Both the position numbers and the translations under genes were made by a program. This document shows positions 24,530-35,451 of a stretch of DNA of 64,000 bases, in pieces. This DNA comes from Sitta carolinensis (lineage: Eukaryota > Chordata > Aves > Passeriformes > Sittidae). Within the stretch, counting starts at the first letter, position 1, and each line of letters begins with the position of its first letter. A model generated the notes under the pieces. The model worked only from the letters and a program-made list of their open reading frames with translations, was not told the origin of the DNA and did no database searches. Location: assembly GCA_032173965.1 (NCBI GenBank), contig CM063299.1, positions 1,116,001 through 1,180,000 on the forward strand. Direction: 5' to 3'.

Positions 24530-26665
24530 CACAAAGCGCTGCAAGGACCGCGCAGTGCGGCTGGGCACATCACGGCTCGCCTTCAGGCGGGCGGGAGAGG
24601 GATTTTAGGGCAGGTTTGTGACACAGGGAACTGCCCGGAACCTTCATTTTTCCTAATAATTCAGCCTTCTATTTGAAACCGCTCCAACTGCAATTCCAGA
24701 TAAACTGCTCTTCCCGTGCAGGTGCAGCGAGGATCATTCCGCACTCGGCATGGGGGATTCTCACCAAAGCTGGGGCTCTTTTAAGCCAATCTAGAAATTG
24801 CTCTAATTTTGCTGCACAGCTTAAAACTCCTCTGTTATCAGGAGCAAGAAACCTCACGGCACAGCCAACGCACACAGATCAATGAAAGAATCCCCTGCTC
24901 TAAAGCAGAAGTTCCTGTTAGAAAAAAAAAACCGCCCAAACAAACAGCAGAAAAAAAAAAACCCCAAACTGTGGTTTCTAGGAGAAACCACAAGTTTTCT
25001 AACCGTTTCTATTTCGGAGCTAGTGTTGGGTTTATTAAGTCCGGGGCTGTCAGGACGGTGTGCAATTAAGGAGAAGAGATTCCCTCCCTCTCCAGGGCGC
25101 TTCCCGGAGCCTTGGCACAAAGGAAGCAGTATCGGGCCGGGCTGCGGGCAGCTGCGCGGCCCAGGGCGGCACGGAGGGGCCAGCGAGCCCCGGGGCGCAC
25201 AATCGCCCTCAGTTGTACCAACAAAGCGGCACTATCGGAAGCGCAGGAGCATCGGAACAGGCGGAATCCCTGCGGGAATGGCGCAGCTCATGCGGCGCTG
25301 CCGGGTGGAAGCACCGGGCAGGGAACGCTGCCCGCTCGCTGTGCGGCAGAAACCCGCCCGCTCCGGGGTGGGAAATGCCTTAGGAGAGGGCTTTGGATGT
25401 CCCCTCCGCTTTAACAAAGGCGATTCCCTTTCCACCGTCGTCAGAGGGAATGGACTCTCAAAACATTTAGTTTCAGGAAGAACACATTCATGAAAGAAGA
25501 CACCTGGAGCCTTGGTTGGCGTCTGTTGAAATCCCAGCAAATTCCTTCTCGAAAGAGGCGCTGGTGGAGGAGCCACCGTGGGCTGCCCGCCTGCAGCCAG
25601 CCCCTTCCCACTAATGCACGAGGACACGAAAATCAATGCCGGCTTTACCCACCAGGAAAGCTCCCAGGAAGCAGAGTCCCCGCGGGGGAAGGCAAACAGG
25701 CGCTTACTCGGATTCACTTTCACCCTTGGAGAAGCTGAAGGGCAAAAGACACGGCACTGGGATCCCGGGTTGTGCCAGGCACGAGTGTTGGAGTGTTGCT
25801 CCCAAAACTCACCGACTCCTCACCACCTCTGTCACAACGTTAATGAACTCATAACGTGGTATAATTAAAAACTGAGAGTGTGTCAGGAGGCACAGCCTCC
25901 TCCAGTTAACTTCTCCTATTGCTGTCAAGCCTGGTTCACAGCACATTTCTGAGATATTAATTTAATTCCTCTATTTTATGTCAATCAGAGAACATGATGT
26001 TCCCCCGAGGACGGTGGAACAGGCTGGATCAGAATCTGAAATTAAAACACAGGGCACTTGGGGAAAGCCTTGCTTCACCCTGTGGGTTCCCTGCTTCAGC
26101 ACTGCCTGGCTGGCTGCTCACAGCATGGTGACAGAAACAATTTTACAGTAAAAAAGGGAATGCATGACAGTTCCACACTGGAACAGGTTTATTACAGGAT
26201 CTCAAAGTGCTTCGCAAACACCACAGCTGGGACACAAAGTGAGTGATGCTGGGGCTGGAACAGACCCGAGCTCTCCCCTTGGAGGGGGAAAGCCAAAACC
26301 AGAGGGAAGCCAGGAGTGCTCTGTTCCCTCCCTTCTCCGGGTGACAGGGAAAGGCAGCCTCTCCACTCCCCAGAGAGGATCGCAGCTCTGGCAGAGGGGT
26401 GGTGACTCCACAGCAGAAGTTTTCCAGGAAGGTGCCACTTCACAAAGCCCAAAGTAGAGAACACTGTGTTCCCATCTCCTCTTTCTGGGAGTCAGTGCCT
26501 TCCCGGAGCATCCACAAGGTGATCCAAACCACTGAGATAATCTCAGGAGCAAACAATCCTCACGCAGTTCCCACTCCAGAAGTTGATCCACACACAAGTG
26601 AAACTTGGAGCACATCCTGCACCACCCAGCTCCCTGGTGCCAGAAGCAAGTGTGACAAATTACAG

Positions 26666-26772
26666 CCTTCCTGTACCTCCAGCACACACGTGGTACAGGG
26701 AATTCCAAGTTGCAGCATTCCTGCACCTCCAGCAGGAATCCCTGTACACACCTGGTACAGGGAATTCCACGT
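26666..26772 (+). repeat. Short imperfect direct duplication
   Basis: CACACGTGGTACAGGGAATT at about 26684 and CACACCTGGTACAGGGAATT at about 26747 are repeated with a shared CTGYACCTCCAGCA lead. The spacing is about 63 bp. It is a local tandem duplication with small indels. Confidence 0.75.
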
Positions 26773-27611
26773 CCTAGTCAGCTGAAGTGCCCCTGAAATC
26801 TGTGCTTCACATGGATGAGCTCCTGGGGACCCTGCTTGGAGCCACCAGCTCTGCCAGGCTCAGAACTAACACGTGAATTTCCAAGAGGAGACAGTGCCCA
26901 CTTAGGTGTGCTGGGGTCCTTCACTCCTCCTCCCTCTGGGTCCTTTGGAGGGGGATCCACTCCAATCCTGGCACACCAAACTCCTCAGGTTTTGCTTTGT
27001 GAAACACCCGGGGCACACCTGTTCCCTCTGAAATCATTTTCACCTTCCTTCACCAGGGATGGGACACATCAGTTCCCAGGAGTTTGGGGTTTTTGGGCCA
27101 AACCTCAGCTTTGTTCCCAGCTCACATCCGTGTGCCATGGAGCCCCCACTGCCCTTCCTGGTTTCCCAAATCCTTACAAACTTCCCTGGCAACAGCCACG
27201 CCACCTTCCCAGGGCCACAGCCCCCTTTGGGCATGCAGCCACCTCCCACGGGGGAAGGTGCTGCGTGAGCCCCACGCCCACAGCTCCAGCGACAGCCCAA
27301 GATCCAACAGCTCTGCCTCACAATGCCATTCCAGAGCAGTTCTGCCCGTCTATCCCAGGACAGCCCATCACTCTCCCATTTCCCGGCGATCGCCTATCCA
27401 TGACCTGCTCTTCAAGCACGGAGGATTCGTTCTCTTCCCCTCCCCATCTACTAAATTCCACCCATTTCCCAGGGAACTGATCCTTTATTGAGGAGAAGCT
27501 CAAACATGGAGGCTTCCTGTGGAACACTCGGGCTCTGTTCCACACAAAAGGCTTTTGTCCGGATCCCCAACGCGAGGGCGAGGACGAGACTCTGCGACCA
27601 ACGATGACACG

Positions 27612-29568
27612 GGGAGTTGTTTTTGTAAAAATTTTATTTGTCAAAGAAAAAAAAAAGCAACGGCCAATTGAAACCTACGTCATCTTTAACTCCAATTTTG
27701 GTCTTTAAATTTATCTTATTTACGTTTTTTTTTTTTTTTTTAAACAAACCCCCCTTTTTCCCCTTTAAGGTTTACCATCTACTCGTGCTGAATCCTTCCA
27801 AGGAGATTGCTCCAGCGTACCTCTCCAGGTCCTCGCTTTGCTCCTTTTACCAAAAAAATGCAAAACTCCATCGTGCATCTTAAGGGCTCCAATCGTCAAA
27901 AAATAGGAAAAAAAAATATCTTTGGAATAGCCAATTGAGTTGAATAAAAAAATCCACACGAATGCGGTTTGGTTGGGGCAGGAATCCACTCCTATGTTCC
28001 TGGTAATTTGATCCCGCTCCATGAATCCTTGTAATTCAGCCTCCCTATCCTATCCACATTATGATTTGAATCCAATGATCCAGCTCCAAGGATTGGGATC
28101 CAGTGAGCCCTCTCCAATCCAAACCTTTATAACCAGCAAAACCAAAAAAGAGGAGGCAAAAAGTTAGATACTGTAATGAAAAAATAGGATTCTGGGGAAT
28201 GATCAGTTATGTTTGCCATCAATTAATTCAGATGTACAGTAATAACTATCAATTCCCCAAAACAAACTTTCCAATGGTGATGCTCAGATAATTTCTTTAG
28301 AAATGTTAATTACCATTTGGAGGAAACATTGTAAATATTTACAATATGTCAACTGGAAATGCCAACATACTCAGCGCATTGGTGGGTACGAGGTTTTGTG
28401 GTTGTAAAAAATGGTTTTACTAAACTGGAAAAGCTTTTACTGCTCAGTCTATCCACCTACTATGGAATGGCTGGACTACAGCTGCACTCCCAGCTGGAGG
28501 GAACGTTAACAATCGGTGTTTTCACACGGATTGTGAGTCAATCGTGAATTACTCTTGAGGGGGCAGGGCTGAGACTTAAAATTATTCCCCACTAGGTTTG
28601 CTATTTTTATTTTGCTTTCATTCTGGTACTTATAAAAATGCAACAGCCACGCTGTATCAGTCACACAGAGGACATGCAGATTTTAGCAGTATTGATATTA
28701 TACTCTGATTGCAAGTTCTACTACAAGTGTATGGATACTACGGACATGGACACTTGTAACCAAACGCTGCGGGACAAATAAACCAATGCTCCCCCCCAGG
28801 CCCCCGTTATTCCTTTAAAAAACTAGGATGGAACAGAGAATTACAAAAGCAGGGATGTGGCCGCAATTGCCCCCCCAAGGAAAGGAAGTTTTAAAAGAGG
28901 AGAGCAATCGCAGCCTGCGGTCACGAGAACGCGCCTGAAGCCACACGTGGGGACACGCAGGTGCTCGGCCTCAATTCCCCTGTCTCTCAGTATAAGGTCA
29001 ATACTGCCAAGTTCATCTGTGACAATAGCACTTGGAGTCATACCATTGCCTCCATTATTGATCTGATCCTCCTCAATCCTCCTTTTGACAATCCTAAAAT
29101 GATTGACATGTGCTCCACAATCCTTTAATCCAAAGCATTCTTAATCCATCTCTTCAGATATGTCTACAGAAAGACACACGAAAAGGCAAGATAAAATGTA
29201 AGATCCCCCAGAAGAGACAAGTTAGCCACAAACATCCCAACATCCCCAGCTCGTCTTGACCACAGCAGAACACTGAGACATTTACACAGCAATACCACAG
29301 CTCCAAGAATGTTGGTATTGAACTAGAACTAAACCAGAACAATCCTGACTGACAGCAATTAAAATACAATTTACCAAAGACAGGAGGGGAATGTCGGTGT
29401 CGAGGAGCAAATACTCACTAGGGATTTTACACAAGAATGCAATTCAACACTTCAGCCAATTCGAGTAAAACAGTTGGAATTTAAAAAAAAAAAAAATAGA
29501 CTGTACTAAGTAAAGGAAAACTGTGTACAACATGGGGTTCTACAAAAAGATCAGAGCTAGAGTGATGT
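27612..29568 (-). other. SRSF1: Probable SRSF1 3'UTR
   Basis: Non-coding AT-rich sequence follows the stop. Minus-strand AATAAA signals lie at 28606-28611 (proximal) and 27633-27638 (distal). The distal one would give a 3'UTR of about 1.95 kb. SRSF1 is known to autoregulate through conserved, alternatively spliced sequence in its 3'UTR. I cannot tell from the sequence alone which bases do this. Confidence 0.65.
27633..27638 (-). terminator. SRSF1: Candidate distal SRSF1 poly(A) signal
   Basis: AATAAA on the minus strand (TTTATT on the plus strand), the last such hexamer before intergenic-looking sequence. Cleavage would fall at about 27610-27620. Confidence 0.55.
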
Positions 29569-29763
29569 TTATGTACGAGATCGGGATCTGCTGTGGCGGG
29601 GAGAGTAGCGTGGAGATCCTCTGCTTCTTCTTGGGGAATAACTGCGGCTTCTGCTGTTGCTTCGACTACGGCTCCTGCTACGACTACGGCTGCGGGACCG
29701 AGATCTTCCATAGCTTGGGCTTCTTGGGCCATCAACTTTAACACGGATGTAGGCAGTTTCTCC
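29569..29763 (-). CDS. SRSF1: SRSF1 coding exon 4 (RS domain and stop)
   Basis: Acceptor CCAATAG, then GGA GAA ACT (G-E-T). It codes [20 protein letters not shown], the alternating Arg-Ser tract, [18 protein letters not shown] and SRSRT. The TAA stop complement is at 29569-29571. Confidence 0.98.
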   Translation of the reverse strand, partial: GETAYIRVKVDGPRSPSYGRSRSRSRSRSRSRSRSNSRSRSYSPRRSRGSPRYSPRHSRSRSRT

Positions 29764-30984
29764 CTATTGGACAGACAGAACTTTCGATTGAAACGTCGAG
29801 GCTTCAGGGCCATGTTTCAGGCATGCTGACAGACTGCAGACAGCGTTACTACGGCCGGGACAGACAGCAGAGTTTACACGTCTATGTCCAGCCTGACCAC
29901 ACACTTATTTAGCTGCTTTGTAACCAAACGGTGAACACCACACGTTCCTTACCTTCAAATCCTACTGTTAAGCCCCTTGTATCCAATTCTGGCCAAAGAA
30001 AGTAAGTGTGATACCTACCTCATGCGATCTAAATTTAGTGTTATCCAGCTTTCGCACAGCGTAGGTCATGTCTTCCTTCCGCACAAACTCCACGACACCA
30101 GTGCCATCTCGGAAAACATCAGCATAACATACATCACCTGCTTCACGCATGTGATCCTTTAAATCCTGCCAACTCCCACTTGGAGGCAGCCCTAGAGAAA
30201 AAAACCAAGACGTGACTTTAAAACCGGATTAGAGCCTCACGTCCCGTATTACGGCAGCAGCAGCAAAGGCGCAGCGAATGAGAGGAGCGCTCGGCATCGC
30301 GGGGACACCGCTCCTCCCCTCCCGAAGCACGCGGGGCGATGCTTTGTAAGGGGAAGCTCGCAGCAGCACCGCGCCTGCAGGGCCCCGGGGGAGCAGTGAG
30401 GCTGAGAGAGAGAGAGAGAGAGAGAGAGCAATGACTCACCCGAGACGATCACTCTGTACTCCGAGCGCCGGGATGGCGGGCCGTACCTGCCCCGGGGGGC
30501 TCCTCCCCCTCCGCCGCCGCCGCCGCCTCTGCCGGTGCCGCGGCCGCTCCGAGGGAACTCCACGCGGAGGCGATACCCATCGTAGTCGTAGCCGTCCCGC
30601 CCGTAGACGGCGTCCTCCGCGTCCCTGCGGGCGGCACGGGGCGGGCGGTGAGCGCGGCCGCCGCACCGCCCGCCTTTGTTCCCGCTTCCCGCCCGCCTCC
30701 CGCCGCGCCCCGTTCGAGCGGCGCTCCCGGGCGGGCGGCGGCGGCTCCGCCAGGGCCGGGGGGCCCGGGGCAGCGCCACAGGGGTCTCACCTGGGGTCCT
30801 CAAACTCGACGAAGGCGAAGGGCGGGCCCCCGCGGCGGTTCTTCAAGTCGATGTCGCGGATGGCGCCGTACTTGTAGAACACGTCCTCGATGTCCTTGGT
30901 GCGGATGTCGGGGGGCAGGTTCCCCACGTAGATGCGGCAGTCGTTGTTGCCGGCCGGGCCGCGGATGACGCCGCCGCCGGACAT
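29569..30984 (-). CDS. SRSF1: SRSF1, serine/arginine-rich splicing factor 1 (full coding span, 4 exons)
   Basis: This gene encodes the SR protein ASF/SF2, which binds exonic enhancers, promotes U1/U2 recruitment in the nucleus, and shuttles to the cytoplasm. Four exons (194, 185, 173 and 195 nt) give 248 residues, exactly the vertebrate length. RRM1 has RNP2 RIYVGNL (about 17-23) and RNP1 PPFAFVEF (about 54-61). A glycine-rich hinge follows (about 92-106), then the pseudo-RRM with its signature SWQDLKD at 133-139. The C-terminal RS domain starts at about 198 and ends SRSRSRT. Compared with remembered human SRSF1 I see SEYRVIV for SENRVVV and VFRDG for VYRDG, otherwise essentially identical. 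All introns are short (166, 248 and 255 nt) with GT/AG ends. The start context is GCCATGT. Confidence 0.98.
30019..30191 (-). CDS. SRSF1: SRSF1 coding exon 3 (pseudo-RRM)
   Basis: Acceptor TCTCTAG, then GG CTG CCT (G-L-P). It codes [20 protein letters not shown] through DNTKFRSHE, ending in phase 0 at GAG|GTAGGT. It contains the SWQDLKD motif that contacts RNA and SRPK1. Confidence 0.98.
30404..30429 (-). repeat. SRSF1: (CT)13 repeat just inside SRSF1 intron 2
   Basis: On the mRNA strand a CT dinucleotide run begins about 9 nt after the exon 2 donor GTGAGT. It is a GA run on the plus strand and ends at 30404. Confidence 0.93.
30440..30624 (-). CDS. SRSF1: SRSF1 coding exon 2 (end of RRM1, glycine hinge)
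   Basis: Acceptor CCGCAG, then G GAC GCG GAG (D-A-E). It codes the end of RRM1, the GRGTGR-polyGly-APRGR hinge and the start of RRM2 (SEYRVIVS). Donor G|GTGAGT. Confidence 0.98.
30791..30984 (-). CDS. SRSF1: SRSF1 coding exon 1 (RRM1)
   Basis: The ATG complement is at 30982-30984. It codes from [17 protein letters not shown] to FEDPR, ending after AG of the arginine codon at an AG|GTGAGA donor. It carries RNP2 and RNP1 of the first RRM. Confidence 0.98.
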
Positions 30985-30989
30985 GGCGA

Positions 30990-31800
30990 GGTCGGCAATG
31001 TTTGCGGCGGCGCGGGGCGGTGCGGGCGGCGCGGGGCGGCGGTGGCGGGGCCGGGCCGGGCTCTCGGGGCGCTCCTCACCTCCCCCGACCGCCGCTTCAA
31101 AATGGCGCCCGCGGCTCCGCTCGCGCTGCCTCTGCGCGCACCGATCTCACCCCGGGACGCAGCACCGGCCGCAGCACCGCCCGCGCTCACGGCGGACCAG
31201 CGGCGCACGCGTCTTCCGCCGCGCCCTCACTCTTCCGCCCCGCGCATGTGCGGTTCCACCGCAAAGTAGTCCCCGGGTTCTGGCCTCTGCGGACAAGCCG
31301 GGTCCGTGCGGGTGGCGCGGCTGCGGGGCGCGAGGCTGCGGGGAGCTCGGTGACACCGTCAGGAGCCTCCGGTCGCCGCGGCGGGCGAAACACGCGACTC
31401 CCCGCCGCGGCTTAAACGGCGGCGGCTGCGTGACGTCACGTCCGGTGCGGCGCCCCGCGCCTTTAGGCCCGGCCGGGGAGGGCGCGGCCCACAATGCACC
31501 GCGCGGGACGGCGGGCGCGCTTGGCGCCAAGCGCGGGGCGCGCCCCACAATGCCGCGCGCGGCGGCGGGAGCGCGCGGGGCCGGGAGCGCGCGGCGTCCC
31601 CGGGGTGTCCCCGGGGTGTCCCCGGTGTCCCCACCCTGGGCTGAGGGGCCGGAGGGCCGCGCTCACCGCTCTGTCCGCGGCCTGCCGTGCCTCGCGGACG
31701 GGAGGAAAGCGCTGTGGCCGCTCCCCGCGGGGGCAGGCCCCAAAATGGCGGCCCTGAGGGCGCAGGGAGCGGGGCGGGCCCCGGCAGGGCTGAGGCCCGC
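30990..31800. promoter_or_regulatory. SRSF1: SRSF1 CpG-island promoter
   Basis: This is very CpG-rich DNA upstream of SRSF1. It contains two inverted ETS cores (CTTCCG at 31213-31218 and 31232-31237), an NRF1-like GCGCATGTGCG at 31242-31252, a perfect CRE (TGACGTCA, 31431-31438), ZNF143/STAF-like CCCACAATGC motifs at 31488 and 31544, and an E2F-like TTGGCGCCAA at 31521-31530. YY1-like AAAATGGCG motifs lie at 31099 and 31742. No TATA box is seen. The start is inferred near the ETS/NRF1 cluster. Confidence 0.75.
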
Positions 31801-32992
31801 GCTGAAATCGCTTGGCTTTGGGGATTGCCCCTCGGCGAACCCAGGGGTGGCTCCTGGGGGCTCCTGCATCCAGCGCGTGCAGCTGAGCGCCGTGAGCGTG
31901 GGCAAAACAAACTTTTAAGAATGGACTCGGTGTCTGAGTTAATACAAGTGGAGGAACAAAAAGCATTAAAAATGGAGGCAAAGTCGCGTCCCAAGTGGAT
32001 GCGTTTGAGAACACTGCTGAGGGCTGCGTGCTCCTGCAGAAGAATGTTCTGTATAGTGCATTTATAAAGGTTTAATGTAGGGTCACGTGAAAAACACACT
32101 CATGGCACAATGAGAAGAAGCAGGATGATAATATCCAAATATTTCATGTTTATAAAACTATAACTTGAATAAAGACACTTTAAAATACCAGTGGAGTACT
32201 CTGCATTGTCACCGAGCCCTCACAGTTTGTTAAAGCAGCTTTAGAGTGAGAAAACACGTCAGTGTGCCCCTGTCCACGAGATAATACAAAAATGCGGGTG
32301 AGATCGTGCTGAAAGTGATTGAAATAAACGATCTTGTGCATTCTTGGTGTCTCTCCTTGATTGATCCCTGCGTGTTTGTGTCTGCACAAGAGGCCATGTG
32401 GTGCTGGTGAGGTTCAGCCGCTGAAACCACCACGAGCGGTTAAAACGCTTTGGGGTGTGGAGAAAACCCTTCTAGGCTCAGGAGTTAATGAAGGGATTGT
32501 GAAAAATATCTCCTGCCTCTTCCTTGGAGCCCATCACGCTGCCCTCGTTTTTTCAGACGTTAATGAAAAATGCATATTCCTCTGGAAAAACGGCAACCCC
32601 GTGGCTGCCAGGGGAGGATTTCCAGAAATGCTGCTGGGTTTTCTCCCCCTGAGGTGGGAGGGCAGCCGTGCCTCTGCTCCAGGGCTTTTAAGGGATTAAA
32701 TGACGGCAGAGAGGGTGGGTGGGAGCCCATCCTCAACAGAGGCAAAGGGTAAAATCCCAACTGCCTGGGGATGTTCTGCACCTGTGACAGTTTTAGGACA
32801 GTTTTAGGGCTTCACAGTTCTCTTTGTAGCGGAACACAGCGTGGTGAGCAGTGACTGTGCAGTCCCAGCGTGGATCTGTGGAACTCCCGTGGGTGATTTG
32901 GGGGAAATAATGGGGGGTTGAGGTTCTTTAACAAGCTACCCACAATTTAACAAGCTGCTCAGTTGTTTGCCAGGCCAGCAGAAACATTTTTT

Positions 32993-33121
32993 GGAGTTAC
33001 CATCCCTGGAAGTCATCCAAGGAATGTCAGGATGTGGCACTCAGTGGTGTGGTTGATGGGTCAAGGATTGGGCTCGGTGATCTTGGAGGGCTTTTCCAAC
33101 CTCTGATTCAGGGGTTCTGAG
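32993..33121 (+). mobile_element. CR1 LINE 3' fragment (first of two adjacent)
   Basis: The sequence reads GTTACCATCCCTGGAAGT, AGGAATGTCAGGATGTGGCA, CTCAGTGG, GATTGGGCTCGGTGATCTTG and GAGGGCTTTTCCAACCTCTG, then ATTCAGGGGTTCTGA. This is the standard 3' portion of a CR1 copy in plus orientation, 5'-truncated. Confidence 0.88.
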
Positions 33122-33245
33122 ATCTCTGGAAGTGTCCAAGGCCAGGTTGGAAAGGGCTTGGAGCAACCTGGGAGAGTGGAAGGTGTCCCTGCCCATGGCA
33201 GTGAGCTTTAAGGCCCCTCCCAACCCAAACCTTTCTGTGATATTA
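33122..33245 (+). mobile_element. CR1 LINE 3' fragment (second of two adjacent)
   Basis: The sequence reads GGAAGTGTCCAAGGCCAGGT, TTGGAGCAACCTGGGAGAGT, GGAAGGTGTCCCTGCCCATG and CCTCCCAACCCAAACCTTTC, then TGTGATATT. It is a different CR1 subfamily ending from its left neighbour, also in plus orientation. Confidence 0.9.
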
Positions 33246-35414
33246 AAAAACCCTAACAAGTCCCCTCCCCACAAAAAAGCAACCCCACAAGAATCCTGAT
33301 TATTTTCTCAGGTGTAGGGAAACTCCATCCTTTGCCAAGAAATGAGTCTCTATTTTAAAATCTTATTAAAACCACTGCAAGTTATTCTTAAAGGCATCAT
33401 AAACCAGTGGTAAGTCTGCCTGCTTGGTGAAAACGCTGTTGCATAATTTCTTTTGTGTCTTAATAATCCTCATAACTGCTTTAAATGATTCTCTTAATTA
33501 CCTTAATGAAGTGTCTCTTTATAGAAGTACTAGATGTTTTCTTCCTCATTACCTTCCTTAGGTCTGTGTTATCAGTGGAGTGTTTAGTTGAATATGCTTC
33601 ACAATACTTATTTCTCGAAGTAATTTTTGGCTTTCTAGCAAGACACATACACGGGGAATTAATAAGTTATGTAAAAATAAATTAGTGGGAAGGCAAAGAC
33701 AAATAATCTTGCTTAAAAAAAAAAAAAAAAAAAAAGAAAAAGAAGAAACCGACTACTGTAAAATGAGAAGTTTTTGTTCTCAAAATGGGAGTAACAGAAC
33801 CTGGGGCTTTCCAAGGGAGCATAATGCAAATATTACCCGTATAACATCATTGCTTATTGTTATTCCTGCTGAAACTTGGGAGGCAGGAGTTTTCCCAAGC
33901 AGAGCTGCAGGGCTGGGGCTGTGGCCCACAGCCTGTCATCACCCAGCTCTGTCACAGAGAACCTGTTTGTCCTAATCCTTGCTACAGAGCAATGCAGCTG
34001 GGATTAGTCCTGACTAATCTTACTGTGTTGCAAAATAACAGTTCATCAAAGCTCAGATTGTTTGGGAGAAAAGGGTCGTTTTTAAAAGAGGCATCTGAAG
34101 TTGGAACGTGGGGGTTTTTTTGAGAACTGAGCAATGAATTGTCCAAACTTGCCATTTCCCTCCTGTAACAGTCCTTTGGAATCTGCTGCTGGAGGGGCTT
34201 CTTTGGCATTTCACCAGTAACTCAAAACCACCCTGGTTTTGTCTTTGGAGGTGAAATACAAAGCTGATATTTTGGGGGTGTGTATGTGTGTGTGTCCATT
34301 TTAAATAATGCTTCAAAGTTATCAAACTTACTGTTTTGAGTGTAGGAAAAAGATGCAAAAATACCAGTATGACTTTTCCAGAGAAACTCTGAGCTTAAGA
34401 TAAAACAAGGAAAGTGTGTGTAAGCTTGAAAATAATTCCCATAGCAGTGGATGGTGACAGAGCTTGTTTTGTTTATGCAGATTTATCTGTAAGCAAAGAG
34501 ATTTCCTCTGCACATGCTGGGGCATGCATGTCGGAATGCAAACGGAAAACACAGCACACTGCCAGTGGGAATTTTTCCTGGAAGCCAGCCCAAAAGGACA
34601 CACACGGGTGGAGACTTAAAGGAGAAAAGCCAGACGAGCAGAGGTAACACCACCGGAATTCAAATCGTCCCAGGTGGATTGGGAATGCTTGTTGTTAGAA
34701 TTTCCAACACCCTGCTGTTTTTCCTTTGTGAGAACAGCCACACCATACAGCTGCCCCCGCGATGGAGCAGAGTGATGGGGCACAGTTAATTTTTAAAAAT
34801 TAAAAATAATAAAAATCATGGGTTTGCTGTGATTTTTGCTGTCTCGTTTTCACGTTACTTGGATTTGCAGTGATTCCCACAAGCCAGCACACCATGGCTG
34901 GGGCTGGGAGGGAAAGGGACAGCAGTTAGCATAGACCAGAAAGTTTCAGTGAGTCCCCACAATCCATTTTCATGGATTTGTTTCCCTGGGAAGACATTTC
35001 AGTTCATCCAGAGCTCTGTCACTGCTCCCTGCCTCCCGCTGTCACCGAGTATCGTGGCAGCTGCTTGCATTGCTCTTCCTCTCCCTGCCTGGTGGGATGC
35101 TCCAAGGCCTGACGTGGAGAGGGAGGAAAATGAATGCAAACTGTCAATGTAAATAAACCTGCTAGCATTTATTCCTGCTAAGGAATAAATAAGTGGAAAG
35201 CAGCGAATCCATTTGGGTCGCTCATTCCAGAGGGAGCCTCGCTGTTTGGCGAGGACTGGGCAGCCAGGGTTTTCCTGCAGCTGCTCCTTTTCCTTTTGCC
35301 GTTTTGATTCCCCTGTGCATTTTCCGGGAGTTGCCTCCTTTCCCCTCGATGCATTCCCAGGCGTGTGGCACTCGCCGGCGGAGCCGTCCACACTGGATCC
35401 AGCCGGGAGCCGCT

Positions 35415-35451
35415 GCCGGAGCGCACCGGGAGCGCACCGGGAGCGCACCGG
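35415..35451 (+). repeat. 12-bp tandem repeat, three copies
   Basis: GGAGCGCACCGG is repeated three times in tandem. Confidence 0.9.

Larger units (their letters stand above)
17950..27610. other. Intergenic region between SRSF1 3' end and VEZF1 promoter
   Basis: About 9.7 kb with no spliced gene that I can recognise. It contains a hexanucleotide microsatellite (20.7 kb), a T tract (22.0 kb), a CR1 fragment (22.2 kb) and a minisatellite (24.1-24.5 kb). The long ORFs over the repeats (Lys-Glu, Pro-rich) are products of the repeat units, not genes. Confidence 0.7.

Noticed and set aside
23910..24621. Several overlapping ORFs of around 200 codons on both strands
   Set aside because: They follow the minisatellite unit; all frames are open because of composition and unit length.
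30932..32099. Long ORFs on both strands upstream of SRSF1
   Set aside because: CpG-island composition; low-complexity Arg/Ala/Pro/Gly with no domain and no splice-supported continuation.
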